NCBI GenBank assembly: GCA_016787445.1
Contig: JAEUTQ010000082.1
Location: 89,561-153,560 of the forward strand
Source of the DNA: Bacteroidia bacterium
GTDB taxonomy: Bacteria; Bacteroidota; Bacteroidia; B-17B0; Aurantibacillaceae
Direction: 5' to 3'
DNA length: 64,000 nucleotides
The notes beneath the pieces are model-generated. The model did not search any database. It saw only the letters and a list, made by a program, of their open reading frames with translations, and had not been told where the DNA came from. A program made the position numbers and the translations under genes. Every line of letters starts with the position of its first letter. Within the stretch, counting starts at the first letter, position 1. Shown piece by piece: positions 16,001-25,388 of the stretch.

Positions 16001-16081
16001 CCACACATAATTTTGAGATTTTAAAAGATTAGTTGAACCAACTAAAAATGTGATAAAAAAGAACGAAATAATTTTCTTCAT
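13052..16081 (-). CDS. T9SS-exported SBBP-repeat and Ig-like domain protein
   Basis: This is a 1009-residue secreted protein. A signal peptide is followed by about eight SBBP beta-propeller repeats (pattern xWAxxxGGTxxDxxxxIxxDxxGNVYVxGxF, with TVDFDPGAG) to about residue 480. Then come three Ig/PKD-like repeats rich in Thr/Ser/Asn, and a roughly 200-residue module opening DSLSVNNEIYWEKTLYP. The protein ends with a T9SS type A sorting domain (ISIYPNPANSVMNIDLNSL ... GVYMVQIKQNDKIIAVKKAV). It should be exported and attached at the cell surface; the role is unknown, perhaps adhesion. A paralogue lies directly upstream in the transcription direction. Confidence 0.85.
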   Translation of the reverse strand: MKKIISFFFITFLVGSTNLLKSQNYVWARSFGSPTYDDWRATAIDAAGNVIAVGSFSGTVDFDPGAGVYNLTATAGGDDIFIMKLTSAGNFVWARRLGTTTDEVAADVICDASSNIYVVGSFNGTVDFDPGAGVTNLTSAGSSDVCMFKLNSLGNFLWARNMGGTGSDWASAIDIDNLNANVYITGTFIGTADFNPSATTNTLIIRGSNDIFVGKYDINGNYVWAQSMGGTVADYGYDLKVDNLNNYVYCTGIFAGTTVTLSPGCTCPTYTSQGGSDFYVVKLTCGTGGFNSAAVMGGTGTDYGVGITLDANSNVFVCGQFSAACDMDPGPLNQSLGSLGSADAFVLKLNSTLAYQWAKQIGGMNTQSAPECVLDPGGNVYVTGAFDGVVDFDPNAGTYTLQAQGTNQDCYVLKWDNNGNFVWAKSFGSNNLGDYPSDIDLDTQGNVYTIGTFWTTVDFNPDAGVANLTAVGQTDGYIQKLSCTLPSTVTTTASNYTLCAGTITTSPLTLSSTEPLTNYGWTVVGASGVSFSPTTGTNTSMSFTASNTFSVIVTATNACGTTTTSVNRITVNPLPTVTGVASPTAVCTGSLLTLNGAGASTYTWSSGVSNGVAFTPTATQVYTVTGTNSNNCVNSGTINVALINNPTVTISGKNLVCLNKTQVLTGNGASTYTWSPGTVVNQTISVTPTVNTVYTVSATGSNGCRNSATFTVNLVNPPTPDICQVTVDSLSVNNEIYWEKTLYPSADSFIVYREVSLNTYKRIASVHKSAFSMYVDTNRSVGPANGDPNLTYYKYKLQLRDSCGNYSAMSKWHETIFIQDQMNGNFNWNSYAIESSVPPVTIYNVKRRTIATGTETLIASTVGNLANDPFYSSFWPLGVKWFVDASGFNCNATAKYGVNSPMVLKTKTRSNQSNDKIGATAIADLNALASRISIYPNPANSVMNIDLNSLPKSETTVDLVNTLGQTVYSVKSLNQHLVINTESFAAGVYMVQIKQNDKIIAVKKAVIER

Positions 16082-16166
16082 GATATTTAAAATAATAGAT
16101 TAAAAGTAACAAAATTCCTGATATAACAAGGTAGAATTATCAACTAATTGCAGCCATTAATAATGC

Positions 16167-16200
16167 AAAAGAGCCTGAATTTTAACAATTCAGGCTCCTT
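16167..16200 (-). terminator. Rho-independent terminator after the 16217-18970 gene
   Basis: The stem GAGCCTGAATT / AATTCAGGCTC (16171-16197) has an A run on the + strand at 16167-16170, which is a T run in the transcribed direction. Confidence 0.75.
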
Positions 16201-16216
16201 TCGTTCAATTTACTAT

Positions 16217-18970
16217 CTATTGAATAACTACTTTATTTATGCTCTCCTGATTACCTTGCTTAACGATTAACATGTATACACCCGATTGAAGTGTAGAAAC
16301 ATTAATCACTAAATGTTGATTTAATGAACGCGTTTCATAAACTAGTTGTCCAAGTACATTTCTAATTTCAACGGTTATCGATTCTTTATTTAATAAAGTC
16401 AAATCAACATTAATTAAATCTTTAGCCGGGTTTGGATACACCTGAATGCTTTCATTAAATATAGCTGAAGAATTAATTCCTGTCGGGAATAATTTATCGT
16501 TAGATTGATTACTGCGTGTTTTGGTTTTTTGTACTAACACTTTTGCTGTTGGATTACAGTTAAAACCAACCGCGTCAACAAACCATTTTACACCTAAAGG
16601 CCAGAATGTATTATAAGCAGGGTCGGTTGCTAAATTTCCTGTAGTACTTGTTACTAATGTTTCGGTACCTGTTGCAGGCGTACGACGCTTTAAATTATAA
16701 ATAGAAATTGGTGTTGCCGTTGTTGATTCAATCGCGTAACTATTCCAATTGAAGTTACCGTTCAATTGATCCTGAATAAAAATAGTTTCATGCCATAAAC
16801 TCAAAGCGCTTAAGTTTCCGCAGCTATCTTTGATTTGTAATTTATATCTGTAGTAACTGGTGTTTGGGTTTCCATTAGCAGGACCAATACTTCTATTGGT
16901 ATCTACATACATACTAAACGCTGTACGGCTCACTGCGCCAATACGCGTGTAATTATTTAAACTTGTTTCGCGATACACGATAAAACTATCGGCACGCGGA
17001 TACAAGGTTTTCTCCCAATAGATTTCATTGTCGTTTCCTAAACTATCAACAGTTACCATACAAATATTCGGGGCTTGCGCGCCGGATTGAACGGCAACTG
17101 TACTCGATTTAGAACAACCGTTATTTAAATTCACATTTACGGTATAAATGGTTGTTCCAAAATTTCCGGTAACAGATGGTGTTAAAATCGTTGAACTACT
17201 TAAGTTGGTAGTTGGCGTCCAAACCACAGAAGTCGCTGCCGGACTACAAGTAGCATTGATAACAGCTTTTTGTTTACATAATAAGTTTAAGTTTGGCCCG
17301 GCACTCACACTAGCAGGAAGAAGTGTAATACTTACACTGGCAGGCGTTCCAACACAAGAGCCGGTTGTTCCTGTTGCTGTGTAAACTCCACTAACTGTTG
17401 GCGTAATAATAATATTCGTTCCGGTTGCTCCGGTACTCCATGAGTAAGTTGTAGCACCTGTTGCAGTTAATGTTGCAGAATTACCTGTACATACCGACAT
17501 TGGAGCAATTATTCCGGTAGTTAAACAACCAATTTTTGAAAGAAATCCGTCGTAATTACCGGTTGTTGTGATACTGTTGGTTGAAAGGATGCTTAATCCA
17601 TCAAAATAACCCGCAACATAAATGTTACCTACATTATCTATATCCATAGAAACCGGAATTTCATTGGCGGTACCTGTAGATTTTGCTGTCCATTGAAATG
17701 ATCCTGAGGTGTTATATTTTGCGACCAATAAATCTGTTGTTCCTAAAAAAACATTATTTAATGTTGTAGTACCAACAGCGCATGATGCACTCTCAAAATA
17801 ACATGAGAAATAAGGATTTCCGGAAGCGTCAATAGCAACGTTTGATCCGTAATCATGCCCGGTACCTCCTGCTCGTACAGCCCATTGTTGTGTTCCGCCA
17901 GAGTTATATTTTGCTAAAAATCCATCATAACCACCTAAATTATTTAATGAGAATGAACCAAAATTTATTGGCGCACCTTGAAATTGACCTGCTACAAAAA
18001 CGTTATCACTTGCATCTAAATCCAAATCGGTAACGTAATCATTAGATGTACCTCCCATATTTCTTGACCATACAGAAGTTCCCATTGCACTGTATTTTGC
18101 TAAAAAAATATCTGTACTTCCATAACTAGTTAAAACAGTAGAACCAATAGTAGTAGTAGCCGTCATGATAGTACCGGTAAATGAACCAGTAAAATGTGGA
18201 TTTCCTGCCGCATCAACTGCTACATCTGTCATATATTCATCTACATTCACTGAACCGGTAGAACGTAACCAAGTGAAACCTCCTGCATTTGTTAAACGTG
18301 CTAAAAACACATCATGCTTACCTGCATTGCTGGTGTTAGCAACTGTATTGGTTCCGATTGCCATTACTGTCCCGTTAAAAGCTCCTCCAACATACACGGC
18401 AGACATAGCACTTGAATAGGCTAATCCGTTATTTGTCTCTTGAGATGGTGTACCAAAAGAAGTAAACCATTGTGGTACACCAGCACCATTAATACAGGTC
18501 ACATAAACATCATTACTGCCGGATGCTCCACCTGCGTTTCCATAGCTAAATGGAGGAAGTGAAATGGTTTGACTGGTATAATATCCACTCACGTATACTC
18601 GTCCTGATGGATCAGTTGTAATACCGCCAACGTATTCATTGTTTGCACCGGCGATTCGCTGTGCCCATTGAACAACGCCATTCGGATCGTATTTCGCAAC
18701 ATAAACATCGCTCCCGGTTACGCCGGAGTTAGCAATATTAATCGTACCAACCATGATTGATGAACTCTGAAATGAACCGGCAACATAAACGTTTCCGGAA
18801 GCATCCACACACGTTTTAGCGTTAAAATCATTTCCGGTACCTCCGGCCTTAACAGCCCATGCCCAGGCATTTGTTTGCGATTGAGCTCCAAAAGAAAGTA
18901 ATAATGTAAATAATGCGAAAAGTTGAATTCTTACATCAACATAAGAAACAATTTTTGTACTGAATTTCAT
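16217..18970 (-). CDS. T9SS-exported SBBP-repeat protein, paralogue of the 13052-16081 gene
   Basis: This is a 917-residue secreted protein with a signal peptide ending near SFGAQS. About eight SBBP repeats (AWAVKAGGTGNDFNAKTCVD and similar) precede one or two Ig-like repeats, a module opening DSLGNDNEIYWEKTLYP, and a T9SS type A sorting domain (QVYPNPAKDLINVDLTLL ... GVYMLIVKQGNQESINK). The last 300 or so residues match the downstream neighbour far better than the propeller part does, and stretches of DNA are nearly identical. It is probably a surface protein; the ligand is unknown. A terminator separates it from the next gene. Confidence 0.85.
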   Translation of the reverse strand: MKFSTKIVSYVDVRIQLFALFTLLLSFGAQSQTNAWAWAVKAGGTGNDFNAKTCVDASGNVYVAGSFQSSSIMVGTINIANSGVTGSDVYVAKYDPNGVVQWAQRIAGANNEYVGGITTDPSGRVYVSGYYTSQTISLPPFSYGNAGGASGSNDVYVTCINGAGVPQWFTSFGTPSQETNNGLAYSSAMSAVYVGGAFNGTVMAIGTNTVANTSNAGKHDVFLARLTNAGGFTWLRSTGSVNVDEYMTDVAVDAAGNPHFTGSFTGTIMTATTTIGSTVLTSYGSTDIFLAKYSAMGTSVWSRNMGGTSNDYVTDLDLDASDNVFVAGQFQGAPINFGSFSLNNLGGYDGFLAKYNSGGTQQWAVRAGGTGHDYGSNVAIDASGNPYFSCYFESASCAVGTTTLNNVFLGTTDLLVAKYNTSGSFQWTAKSTGTANEIPVSMDIDNVGNIYVAGYFDGLSILSTNSITTTGNYDGFLSKIGCLTTGIIAPMSVCTGNSATLTATGATTYSWSTGATGTNIIITPTVSGVYTATGTTGSCVGTPASVSITLLPASVSAGPNLNLLCKQKAVINATCSPAATSVVWTPTTNLSSSTILTPSVTGNFGTTIYTVNVNLNNGCSKSSTVAVQSGAQAPNICMVTVDSLGNDNEIYWEKTLYPRADSFIVYRETSLNNYTRIGAVSRTAFSMYVDTNRSIGPANGNPNTSYYRYKLQIKDSCGNLSALSLWHETIFIQDQLNGNFNWNSYAIESTTATPISIYNLKRRTPATGTETLVTSTTGNLATDPAYNTFWPLGVKWFVDAVGFNCNPTAKVLVQKTKTRSNQSNDKLFPTGINSSAIFNESIQVYPNPAKDLINVDLTLLNKESITVEIRNVLGQLVYETRSLNQHLVINVSTLQSGVYMLIVKQGNQESINKVVIQ

Positions 18971-19186
18971 AGGGTATAGATTTTATTTAATCCTTTAAAG
19001 ATATATAAATTATTCCGATACAAACACCTGATTTATAGTTAAATTATGTGGTTTTTATTAAGTAAAATGTTAAGTAATTAACATCTAAATTCGATTGTGC
19101 TTTTTAGCCTCTGACTGTTAATTACTTTGCTTATTAGAAATATTACCAACGCAGTGACTCCTTATTTTAGCAACATACAATAACAT

Positions 19187-20365
19187 ATGTCGGATATAGC
19201 GCATTTTTTCACCCCGGTAAGTTTCAACATGGTAGTTGAGAATAAAGAATTTGTGGAAGGACAATTTGGCCACGATTTCAAAATCTATAAGGAAGGGGAT
19301 GAGTTTCCTGAATTAGAAAACATCGACATGGCCATCATTGGTGTATGCGAAGACAGAAACGCCGTGAATAACGAAGGATGTGCCTTAGCTCCCGATACCG
19401 TTAGAAATTATTTATATAGTTTGTATAGCGGTAATTTCAGAGCTAATGTGGTAGACTTAGGAAATATCATGGCAGGACATAGTGTGGATGACACCTATTA
19501 CGCAGTAAAAGCAAGTATTGATTTTTTAATTCGTAAAAACATTGTTCCGGTTATCATTGGTGGAAGTCAGGATTTAACCTACGCACAATTTTTAGGTTAC
19601 AAAGATTTGGAACAAACCATTAACATCGCTTCCATCGATTCCATTTTTGATTTAGGAAATCCGGAAGATGATATCACTAATACTTCTTATTTAGGTAAAA
19701 TCATTTTACATCAACCGAATTATTTATTTAACTACAGTAACATCGGTTATCAAACGTATTTGGTGAGTCCGTCTTCAACAACGATGATGACTAAATTATA
19801 TTTTGATGCTTATCGATTAGGACAAATACGTGATAAAATTGAAGAAGCAGAGCCAATCATTCGTCAGGCCGACATGATTAGCTTTGATATTACTTCCATT
19901 AAACATGCCGATGCTCCTGCGAATCCCAATGCCTCTCCTAACGGTTTGTATGCCGAGGAAGCTTGTCAGATTATGCGTTATGCCGGTATGAGTGATAAAT
20001 TAACTTCGGTAGGTATATATGAAATTAACCCTGCTTTTGATGCGTACGGAAAAACGTCGCACTTAGCCGCACAAATGATTTGGTGTTTCATGGACGGGTT
20101 TTACAATCGTAAGAGTGATTATCCATCGCGTACCAATCCGGATTACATCCGTTTTAATGTGGTGTTACAGGACGAGAAGTATGAAATTAATTTCTATAAG
20201 AGTAAAAAAAGTGATCGCTGGTGGATGGAAATCCCCTACCCTCCGCATAAAGGATTAAAATTTGAAAGGCATACTTTAATTCCTTGCTCATATAAGGATT
20301 ACTCTATGGCAGTAAACAATGAAATCCCTGATCGTTGGTGGCAAACCTATCAGAAACTGGCATAA
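19187..20365 (+). CDS. Arginase/formimidoylglutamase-fold protein, probably not catalytic
   Basis: This is a 392-residue protein with the ureohydrolase fold. The three metal-binding blocks are recognisable but altered. Block one is IIGGSQDLT where GGDHS is usual. Block two is SIDSIFDLG where DAHxDLR is usual, with Asp kept and His lost. Block three is SFDITSIKHADAP where SxDxDxxDP is usual, with the second Asp lost. Arginase-family enzymes hydrolyse guanidino groups with two Mn2+ ions held by these residues. Loss of several suggests a structural or regulatory role. The length exceeds typical arginases (about 300), with a C-terminal extension ending DRWWQTYQKLA. It is transcribed divergently from the propeller genes. 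Confidence 0.75.
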   Translation: MSDIAHFFTPVSFNMVVENKEFVEGQFGHDFKIYKEGDEFPELENIDMAIIGVCEDRNAVNNEGCALAPDTVRNYLYSLYSGNFRANVVDLGNIMAGHSVDDTYYAVKASIDFLIRKNIVPVIIGGSQDLTYAQFLGYKDLEQTINIASIDSIFDLGNPEDDITNTSYLGKIILHQPNYLFNYSNIGYQTYLVSPSSTTMMTKLYFDAYRLGQIRDKIEEAEPIIRQADMISFDITSIKHADAPANPNASPNGLYAEEACQIMRYAGMSDKLTSVGIYEINPAFDAYGKTSHLAAQMIWCFMDGFYNRKSDYPSRTNPDYIRFNVVLQDEKYEINFYKSKKSDRWWMEIPYPPHKGLKFERHTLIPCSYKDYSMAVNNEIPDRWWQTYQKLA

Positions 20366-20421
20366 ATAAATCCCCTTATTTACGTGAGTAAGTTGTGTGA
20401 ATGGAAGTGTAATTTCATTAC

Positions 20422-21150
20422 ATGAAAAAGCCATTATTTTTAGTCGCACTTTTTTTATCGCTTCATTTATTTAGTCAGACCGTAAACAACGGTAAAGATG
20501 TTATTTCCGCCATGTATAAAATGTATAACGGAAAGTGGTACACACATTTTACATTTACGCAGGATGCCTTTTTTTACAAAGACGGAAAAGAAGAACGAAA
20601 AGAAGTGTGGCACGAAGCGGCTTCCTTTCCCGGAAAATTGGTGATAAAATACGACAGCATGAATAGCGGAAACGGCGTTGTGTTTGCCAACAATACGGTA
20701 ACCGGAATAAAAGATGGTGTAGCTAAACAACCAAGACCATTTATTCATGATTTATTATTGGTTGGCTTTGATGTTTATTATTTACTACCCGAACAATCTT
20801 GCAAAATACTGGATTCATTAGGTTATAATTTGAATACAGTTCGTGAAGATGTTTTTGATGGCAGAGCTGTTTATGTGGTGGGTGCAGAAAAAGGAAATGA
20901 CACCATTCCGCAATTTTGGATAGATAAAGAAAGATTATACATGCATCGAATTATTTATAAAAAAGGGAAACAGATGGATGTAGTGTTTTCTGATTACGAA
21001 AAAATGGAGGGCTATTGGGTGGCAAAAAAAGTAATTTTTAAAAGTAAGGGTGAATTACAAATGATAGAGATATATTATAATATCCGCTTTCCTAAAAATC
21101 TAAATAATGAGTTGTTCGACCCTAAACTATTCTCACAAGCGAAGTGGTAG
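20422..21150 (+). CDS. Secreted protein, possibly DUF6503-like
   Basis: This is a 242-residue protein with a signal peptide (MKKPLFLVALFLSLHLFSQ). The mature part is beta-rich: GKWYTHFTFTQDAFFYKDGK, SFPGKLVIKYDSM, PQFWIDKERLYMHRI and a late VAKKVIFKSKGEL. The sequence resembles lipoprotein-sorting (LolA-like half-barrel) proteins of Bacteroidota in general layout, but I cannot confirm the family. It begins 57 bases after the arginase-like gene, so co-transcription is possible. Confidence 0.6.
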   Translation: MKKPLFLVALFLSLHLFSQTVNNGKDVISAMYKMYNGKWYTHFTFTQDAFFYKDGKEERKEVWHEAASFPGKLVIKYDSMNSGNGVVFANNTVTGIKDGVAKQPRPFIHDLLLVGFDVYYLLPEQSCKILDSLGYNLNTVREDVFDGRAVYVVGAEKGNDTIPQFWIDKERLYMHRIIYKKGKQMDVVFSDYEKMEGYWVAKKVIFKSKGELQMIEIYYNIRFPKNLNNELFDPKLFSQAKW

Positions 21151-21243
21151 TTTTTAAGAGCTAAATTGTTAATTGAATGATTTAATATTGTTTTGAGATT
21201 AGACAATTATTATTATATTAGGTGAAATTTTTCAGAGAATTAT

Positions 21244-22266
21244 ATGAACCTATTAAATTTCAGAAAGTTCTTCATAGCTCTGTTACTATCTTTAAGCTAT
21301 TTTTCTATTCAATCAGCTACCTGTGTTTCTACAGGAAGCGGAAATTGGCATAACTCTGCTACTTGGTCTTGCGGGGCTGTTCCGGGTTGTGGCGATTCAA
21401 TCGTAATTCAAGCCGGTCATTCGGTTACAGTAACTTCTCAAGCTGATTATTCAGGTTGTGCAGTTACACCAAAAGTGGCCATTTATGGTAAGCTTTATTT
21501 TGATAATGGTAATAAATTACGTTTGCCTTGTAATGGTGTTATATACATTTTCGCAGGCGCGTCTATAAATCCCGGCACCGGAGGTGGAAACTCAAATTTT
21601 ATTGAAATTTGTGGAGATATTTATTGGAATGCGGCAAGCGGCGTTTACTTTGGTGCAGGCTGTATGCCACCCACCGCGCCGGGGTGTGCTGCTGTTTTAC
21701 CGGTTGAACTTGTTGAATTCAATGCACATTTAAACAATCAAAAAGTGGATGTTATTTGGATGACAGCTTCTGAAAAAAACAACAGTCATTTTGAAATTCA
21801 AAAGAGTGCCGATGCGCATTCATTCGCAAGTATTGGTAATGTTAAAAGCGCAGGCATTAATGGCAACAGCTATTCAACCTTACAATATTTATTCGAAGAT
21901 GTATCGCCATTATCCGGAGTAAGTTATTATCGTTTAAAGCAAGTTGATCTCGATCACTCCTTTAATTACAGTAAAATTGTAAGTGTAAATTACATTAAAG
22001 AGAAAAACATCCGTTTTGTGATTTATCCTAATCCTAATAATGGTGAGTTTACGGCTGATGTTTCAGGAATTGAAAACAATCATGAAATTAAGATTAGTTT
22101 AAAAGGTGAAAAAGGTGAACATGTTTACGAATCATCTTTTTACATTAATGATTCAGCGAGTTCAAAATTCAAAATTATTCCACAATACAAATTAAGTTCC
22201 GGTGTTTATATCTGTACCTTAACACTTGAAGGTATAGAATACAATGTTAAAGTAATTGTATCTTAA
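21244..22266 (+). CDS. T9SS-exported protein with G8-like N-terminal domain
   Basis: This is a 340-residue secreted protein. The signal peptide ends near FSIQSA. The mature start resembles a G8 domain: GSGNWHNSATWSCGAVPGCG, then DSIVIQAGHSVTVTS. A fibronectin-like stretch follows (VELVEFNAHLNNQKVDVIWM ... YYRLKQVDLDHSFNYSKIV), which is common just before T9SS sorting domains. The C-terminus (IYPNPNNGEFTADVSGIEN ... SSGVYICTLTLEGIEYNVKVI) is a type A sorting domain. It is followed after 11 bases by a small secreted protein, so the two are likely an operon. Confidence 0.8.
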   Translation: MNLLNFRKFFIALLLSLSYFSIQSATCVSTGSGNWHNSATWSCGAVPGCGDSIVIQAGHSVTVTSQADYSGCAVTPKVAIYGKLYFDNGNKLRLPCNGVIYIFAGASINPGTGGGNSNFIEICGDIYWNAASGVYFGAGCMPPTAPGCAAVLPVELVEFNAHLNNQKVDVIWMTASEKNNSHFEIQKSADAHSFASIGNVKSAGINGNSYSTLQYLFEDVSPLSGVSYYRLKQVDLDHSFNYSKIVSVNYIKEKNIRFVIYPNPNNGEFTADVSGIENNHEIKISLKGEKGEHVYESSFYINDSASSKFKIIPQYKLSSGVYICTLTLEGIEYNVKVIVS

Positions 22267-22277
22267 AAATTAATCGT

Positions 22278-22757
22278 ATGAAAAAATTCATTTTTCTATT
22301 CTTATTAATTAGTGCCACAGCTAGCGCTCAGTTAAAAGTAACCACCGGTGATGCGGATTTAGATAATTCGTTAATTGCTTTAAATAAGGATGCTAAAAAC
22401 GCTTTAGAAGCTTTTAAAAACGATGCCATTGAAAAATTCAACACCACTAAAGCTGTGGTAGAAAATTTATTAAACATTCACAAAATGGAACCTTCAGATG
22501 TATTAATGACATTGGAGGTTGCTCAAATTACAACTAAACCTGTTGAAACAGTAGCTACCAGCTTTGATAAAAACAAATCCAAAGGATGGGGAGAAATTGC
22601 GAAGGAAATGGGAATTAAACCCGGCTCCAAAGAATTTCATGCACTCAAAAACAATGCAAAAGGAAAAAGCAATGGCATGAAGGGAAAAGGTAAAGGCAAT
22701 AGCTCCGATGATAAAGGTAATGGTAACGGCAAAGGAAAAGGGAAAGGCAAGAAATAA
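22278..22757 (+). CDS. Small secreted protein with Lys/Gly-rich tail
   Basis: This is a 159-residue protein with a signal peptide (MKKFIFLFLLISATASAQ). A helical core of about 90 residues follows, and then a strongly basic low-complexity tail of Lys, Gly, Asn and Ser (KGKGNSSDDKGNGNGKGKGK). The tail could bind nucleic acid or polyanions outside the cytoplasm, but that is a guess. The family is not recognised. It sits 11 bases after the G8-like secreted protein and ends just before a strong bidirectional terminator. Confidence 0.65.
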   Translation: MKKFIFLFLLISATASAQLKVTTGDADLDNSLIALNKDAKNALEAFKNDAIEKFNTTKAVVENLLNIHKMEPSDVLMTLEVAQITTKPVETVATSFDKNKSKGWGEIAKEMGIKPGSKEFHALKNNAKGKSNGMKGKGKGNSSDDKGNGNGKGKGKGKK

Positions 22758-22775
22758 AATTGAAATAAATACATA

Positions 22776-22807
22776 ATAAAAAAGCCCCCGATTAACGGGG
22801 GCTTTTT
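22776..22807. terminator. Bidirectional terminator between the 22278 gene and pnp
   Basis: AAAGCCCCCG and CGGGGGCTTT flank the 5-base loop ATTAA (22781-22805), with A and T runs on either side. It serves both converging genes. Confidence 0.88.
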
Positions 22808-22808
22808 G

Positions 22809-24953
22809 TTAGGCTTTATTTTCAGCGTTTTCTGTCTTTTCAGGTTTTGGTAATAAAACCTTACGCGATAATTTATACTTCTTAGTTTTAGGATCATTAC
22901 CCATAAACTTCACTTGTATCTTATCCCCTTCTTTTAAAACACCTTCTAATGTATCTAAACGTTTCCAGTCTACTTCACTAATGTGTAATAAACCTTCTTT
23001 ACCAGGTAAAAATTCAACGAATGCACCATAAGGCATAATTGTTTTTACGGTTGCGTCGTATACTTCTCCTTCTTCCGGCATTGCCACAATTCCTTTAATG
23101 CGTGTTAGAGCCGCAGTAATAGATTCAAGGTTCTCACCAAAAATTTCAACTACACCCATTTTCTCTACTTCAGTAATGCTGATAGATGTACCGGTTGCTT
23201 TTTGCATCTCCTGAATCACTTTTCCACCAGGACCGATAATCGCACCAATGAATTCACCCGGCACTTCAATCTTAGTAAAGCGAGGTGCATGTGCTTTATA
23301 ATCCGCACGTGGTTCAGTCATGGTTTTCATCATCTCACCCATAATGTGTAAGCGACCTTCTTTTGCCTGGATTAAAGCTTCGCGCATTACTTCATATGGT
23401 AATCCGTTTACTTTTAAATCCATTTGCACCGCTGTAATACCATCTTTGGTACCACACACTTTGAAATCCATATCACCTAAGTGATCTTCATCACCTAAGA
23501 TATCCGATAATACAACATAATTGTTTTTATCGTCAGTGATTAATCCCATGGCAATACCAGATACCGGTTTCTTGATTTTCACACCAGCATCCATTAAAGC
23601 TAAAGTACCGGCACAAACTGTAGCCATACTACTTGAACCGTTACTTTCTAAAATATCAGAAACTACACGAATGGTATATCCTGAATCAGTAGGAATCACT
23701 TTGCTTAATGCACGTTGTGCTAAGTTACCGTGACCAACTTCACGACGGCCCGGACCACGATTTGGTTTTGCTTCACCGGTTGAAAAACCAGGGAAGTTAT
23801 AATGCAACATAAAACGTAATTCATCTTGCATAAAAGCAGCATCAATCATTAATGCATCTTTAGGTGTACCTAATGTTACAGTGGTTAACGATTGAGTTTC
23901 TCCGCGTGTAAATACAGCGCTACCGTGTGCTGCAGGTAAATAACCTACTTCACTCCAGATCGGACGAATCTGATTTGTTTTACGGCCATCCAAACGAATC
24001 TTTGTATCCAATGCGGCTTTACGTACAGCATGGTATTCAACTTCGTGATAATATTTTTCAATTAACGCTTTTTTCTCTGCTAATTCTTCTTCAGTAAATG
24101 TTGCTTTGAATTCTTCTAACACAGCTTTAAACGCTTCCTTACGTTTGTTCTTATCAGGATTAGCCATTTTAGCAACGTTATATACTTTGTCGTAAGTTGC
24201 AGCCTTTACTTTTTCTTTTAATTCAAGGTCGTTTACTTCATGACAATATTCACGTTTTGGTTTTAATCCCGCTTTCGCCGCGAATTCATTGATAGCTTTA
24301 ATTTGAACTTTAATGGCAGCATGCGCAAACTGAATCGCTTCCAACATTTCATCTTCGCTAATCTCGCTCATTTCACCTTCCACCATTACAATATCCTTAT
24401 CAGATGCTGCAATAATCATATCGATGGTAGACTTTTCTAAATCATCCACGTTTGGATTAAGAACTAATTTACCGTCAATTTTTCCTACGCGAACTTCTGA
24501 GATAGGTCCGTTAAACGGAATATCGGATACAGCCACAGCAGCAGAAGCCGCTAAGCCTACTAATGCATCCGGCATTGTTTTACGATCGGAAGAAATTAAG
24601 GATAACATGATTTGTGTATCCGCGTGATAATCTTCGGGGAATAAAGGACGCATAGCGCGGTCAACGATACGGCTAATCAATACTTCATAATCTGAAAGTT
24701 TAGCTTCGCGACGGAAGAAGCCACCCGGAAATCTTCCGGCAGCTGCAAATTTTTCTTGATAATCTACGGTTAATGGTAAAAAGTCAACGCCTTCCTTCGC
24801 TTCTTTAGAGCTTACTACGGTAGCTAAAATCATGGTATCACCCAATTTTACGACTACAGCGCCATCGGCTTGTTTTGCTAATTTACCTGTTTCTAATGTT
24901 ACGATTCGGCCATCGCCTAAGTCGAAACTGTGTTGTGTTCCTATTTGTGACAT
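22809..24953 (-). CDS. pnp: Polyribonucleotide nucleotidyltransferase (PNPase)
   Basis: This is a 714-residue phosphorolytic 3'-5' exoribonuclease of the RNA degradation machinery. It has two RNase PH-like domains (N-terminal [26 protein letters not shown]; second with [12 protein letters not shown] and [17 protein letters not shown]), then a KH domain with the [11 protein letters not shown] loop, and an S1 domain ([23 protein letters not shown]). The length is normal. It lies 127 bases downstream of rpsO on the same strand, the usual rpsO-pnp order, with a hairpin between them. Confidence 0.97.
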   Translation of the reverse strand: MSQIGTQHSFDLGDGRIVTLETGKLAKQADGAVVVKLGDTMILATVVSSKEAKEGVDFLPLTVDYQEKFAAAGRFPGGFFRREAKLSDYEVLISRIVDRAMRPLFPEDYHADTQIMLSLISSDRKTMPDALVGLAASAAVAVSDIPFNGPISEVRVGKIDGKLVLNPNVDDLEKSTIDMIIAASDKDIVMVEGEMSEISEDEMLEAIQFAHAAIKVQIKAINEFAAKAGLKPKREYCHEVNDLELKEKVKAATYDKVYNVAKMANPDKNKRKEAFKAVLEEFKATFTEEELAEKKALIEKYYHEVEYHAVRKAALDTKIRLDGRKTNQIRPIWSEVGYLPAAHGSAVFTRGETQSLTTVTLGTPKDALMIDAAFMQDELRFMLHYNFPGFSTGEAKPNRGPGRREVGHGNLAQRALSKVIPTDSGYTIRVVSDILESNGSSSMATVCAGTLALMDAGVKIKKPVSGIAMGLITDDKNNYVVLSDILGDEDHLGDMDFKVCGTKDGITAVQMDLKVNGLPYEVMREALIQAKEGRLHIMGEMMKTMTEPRADYKAHAPRFTKIEVPGEFIGAIIGPGGKVIQEMQKATGTSISITEVEKMGVVEIFGENLESITAALTRIKGIVAMPEEGEVYDATVKTIMPYGAFVEFLPGKEGLLHISEVDWKRLDTLEGVLKEGDKIQVKFMGNDPKTKKYKLSRKVLLPKPEKTENAENKA

Positions 24954-25027
24954 GTTTCTGTTTTTGTGTCCCGGCGTTTCCGGAACGGATTTATATTTAT
25001 TTTATTCTTTTGCCTATTAATAAGAAA

Positions 25028-25053
25028 GGCATTCCGAATATCTTCGAAATGCC
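25028..25053 (-). terminator. Hairpin between rpsO and pnp
   Basis: On the minus strand GGCATTTCGAA and TTCGGAATGCC form an 11-bp near-perfect stem followed by TTTCTT. It lies just after the rpsO stop and could end or attenuate the rpsO transcript, or act as a processing site for the downstream pnp mRNA. Confidence 0.6.
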
Positions 25054-25080
25054 CCCCTCCAATAAATCATATTCGTAAGA

Positions 25081-25350
25081 TTACTTACGGATATCTAATG
25101 TTTTAATAATCGCACGGTAGCGATTGATATCAGTTTTCTTTAAATAGTCTAATAAAGCACGACGCTTACCTACTAAGTTTAAAAGAGAACGTTGAGTTCC
25201 GAAATCTTTCTTATTGTTTTTTAAATGACCTGTTAAGTGATCAATACGTTGAGTAAACAACGCAATTTGAGATTCTGCGCTTCCTGTGTTTTTTTCGCTT
25301 CCACCGTGTTTTTTAAACACTTGCTTTTTTGCTTCTGATGTAAGATACAT
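25081..25350 (-). CDS. rpsO: 30S ribosomal protein S15
   Basis: This is an 89-residue protein with the standard S15 sequence: GSAESQIALFTQRIDHLTGH, LKNNKKDFGTQRSLLNLVGK and RRALLDYLKKTDINRYRAI. It binds 16S rRNA in the platform of the small subunit. It is followed by pnp on the same strand, as in many bacteria, and preceded by a clear TATATTTG promoter box. Confidence 0.97.
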   Translation of the reverse strand: MYLTSEAKKQVFKKHGGSEKNTGSAESQIALFTQRIDHLTGHLKNNKKDFGTQRSLLNLVGKRRALLDYLKKTDINRYRAIIKTLDIRK

Positions 25351-25380
25351 ATTACTATCCTTTTGTTTTAATTAGAGGGG

Positions 25381-25388
25381 CAAATATA
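25381..25388 (-). promoter_or_regulatory. -7 box of rpsO
   Basis: TATATTTG on the minus strand (followed by C) matches the Bacteroidota TAnnTTTG -7 element, about 30 bases before the rpsO start. Confidence 0.6.
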
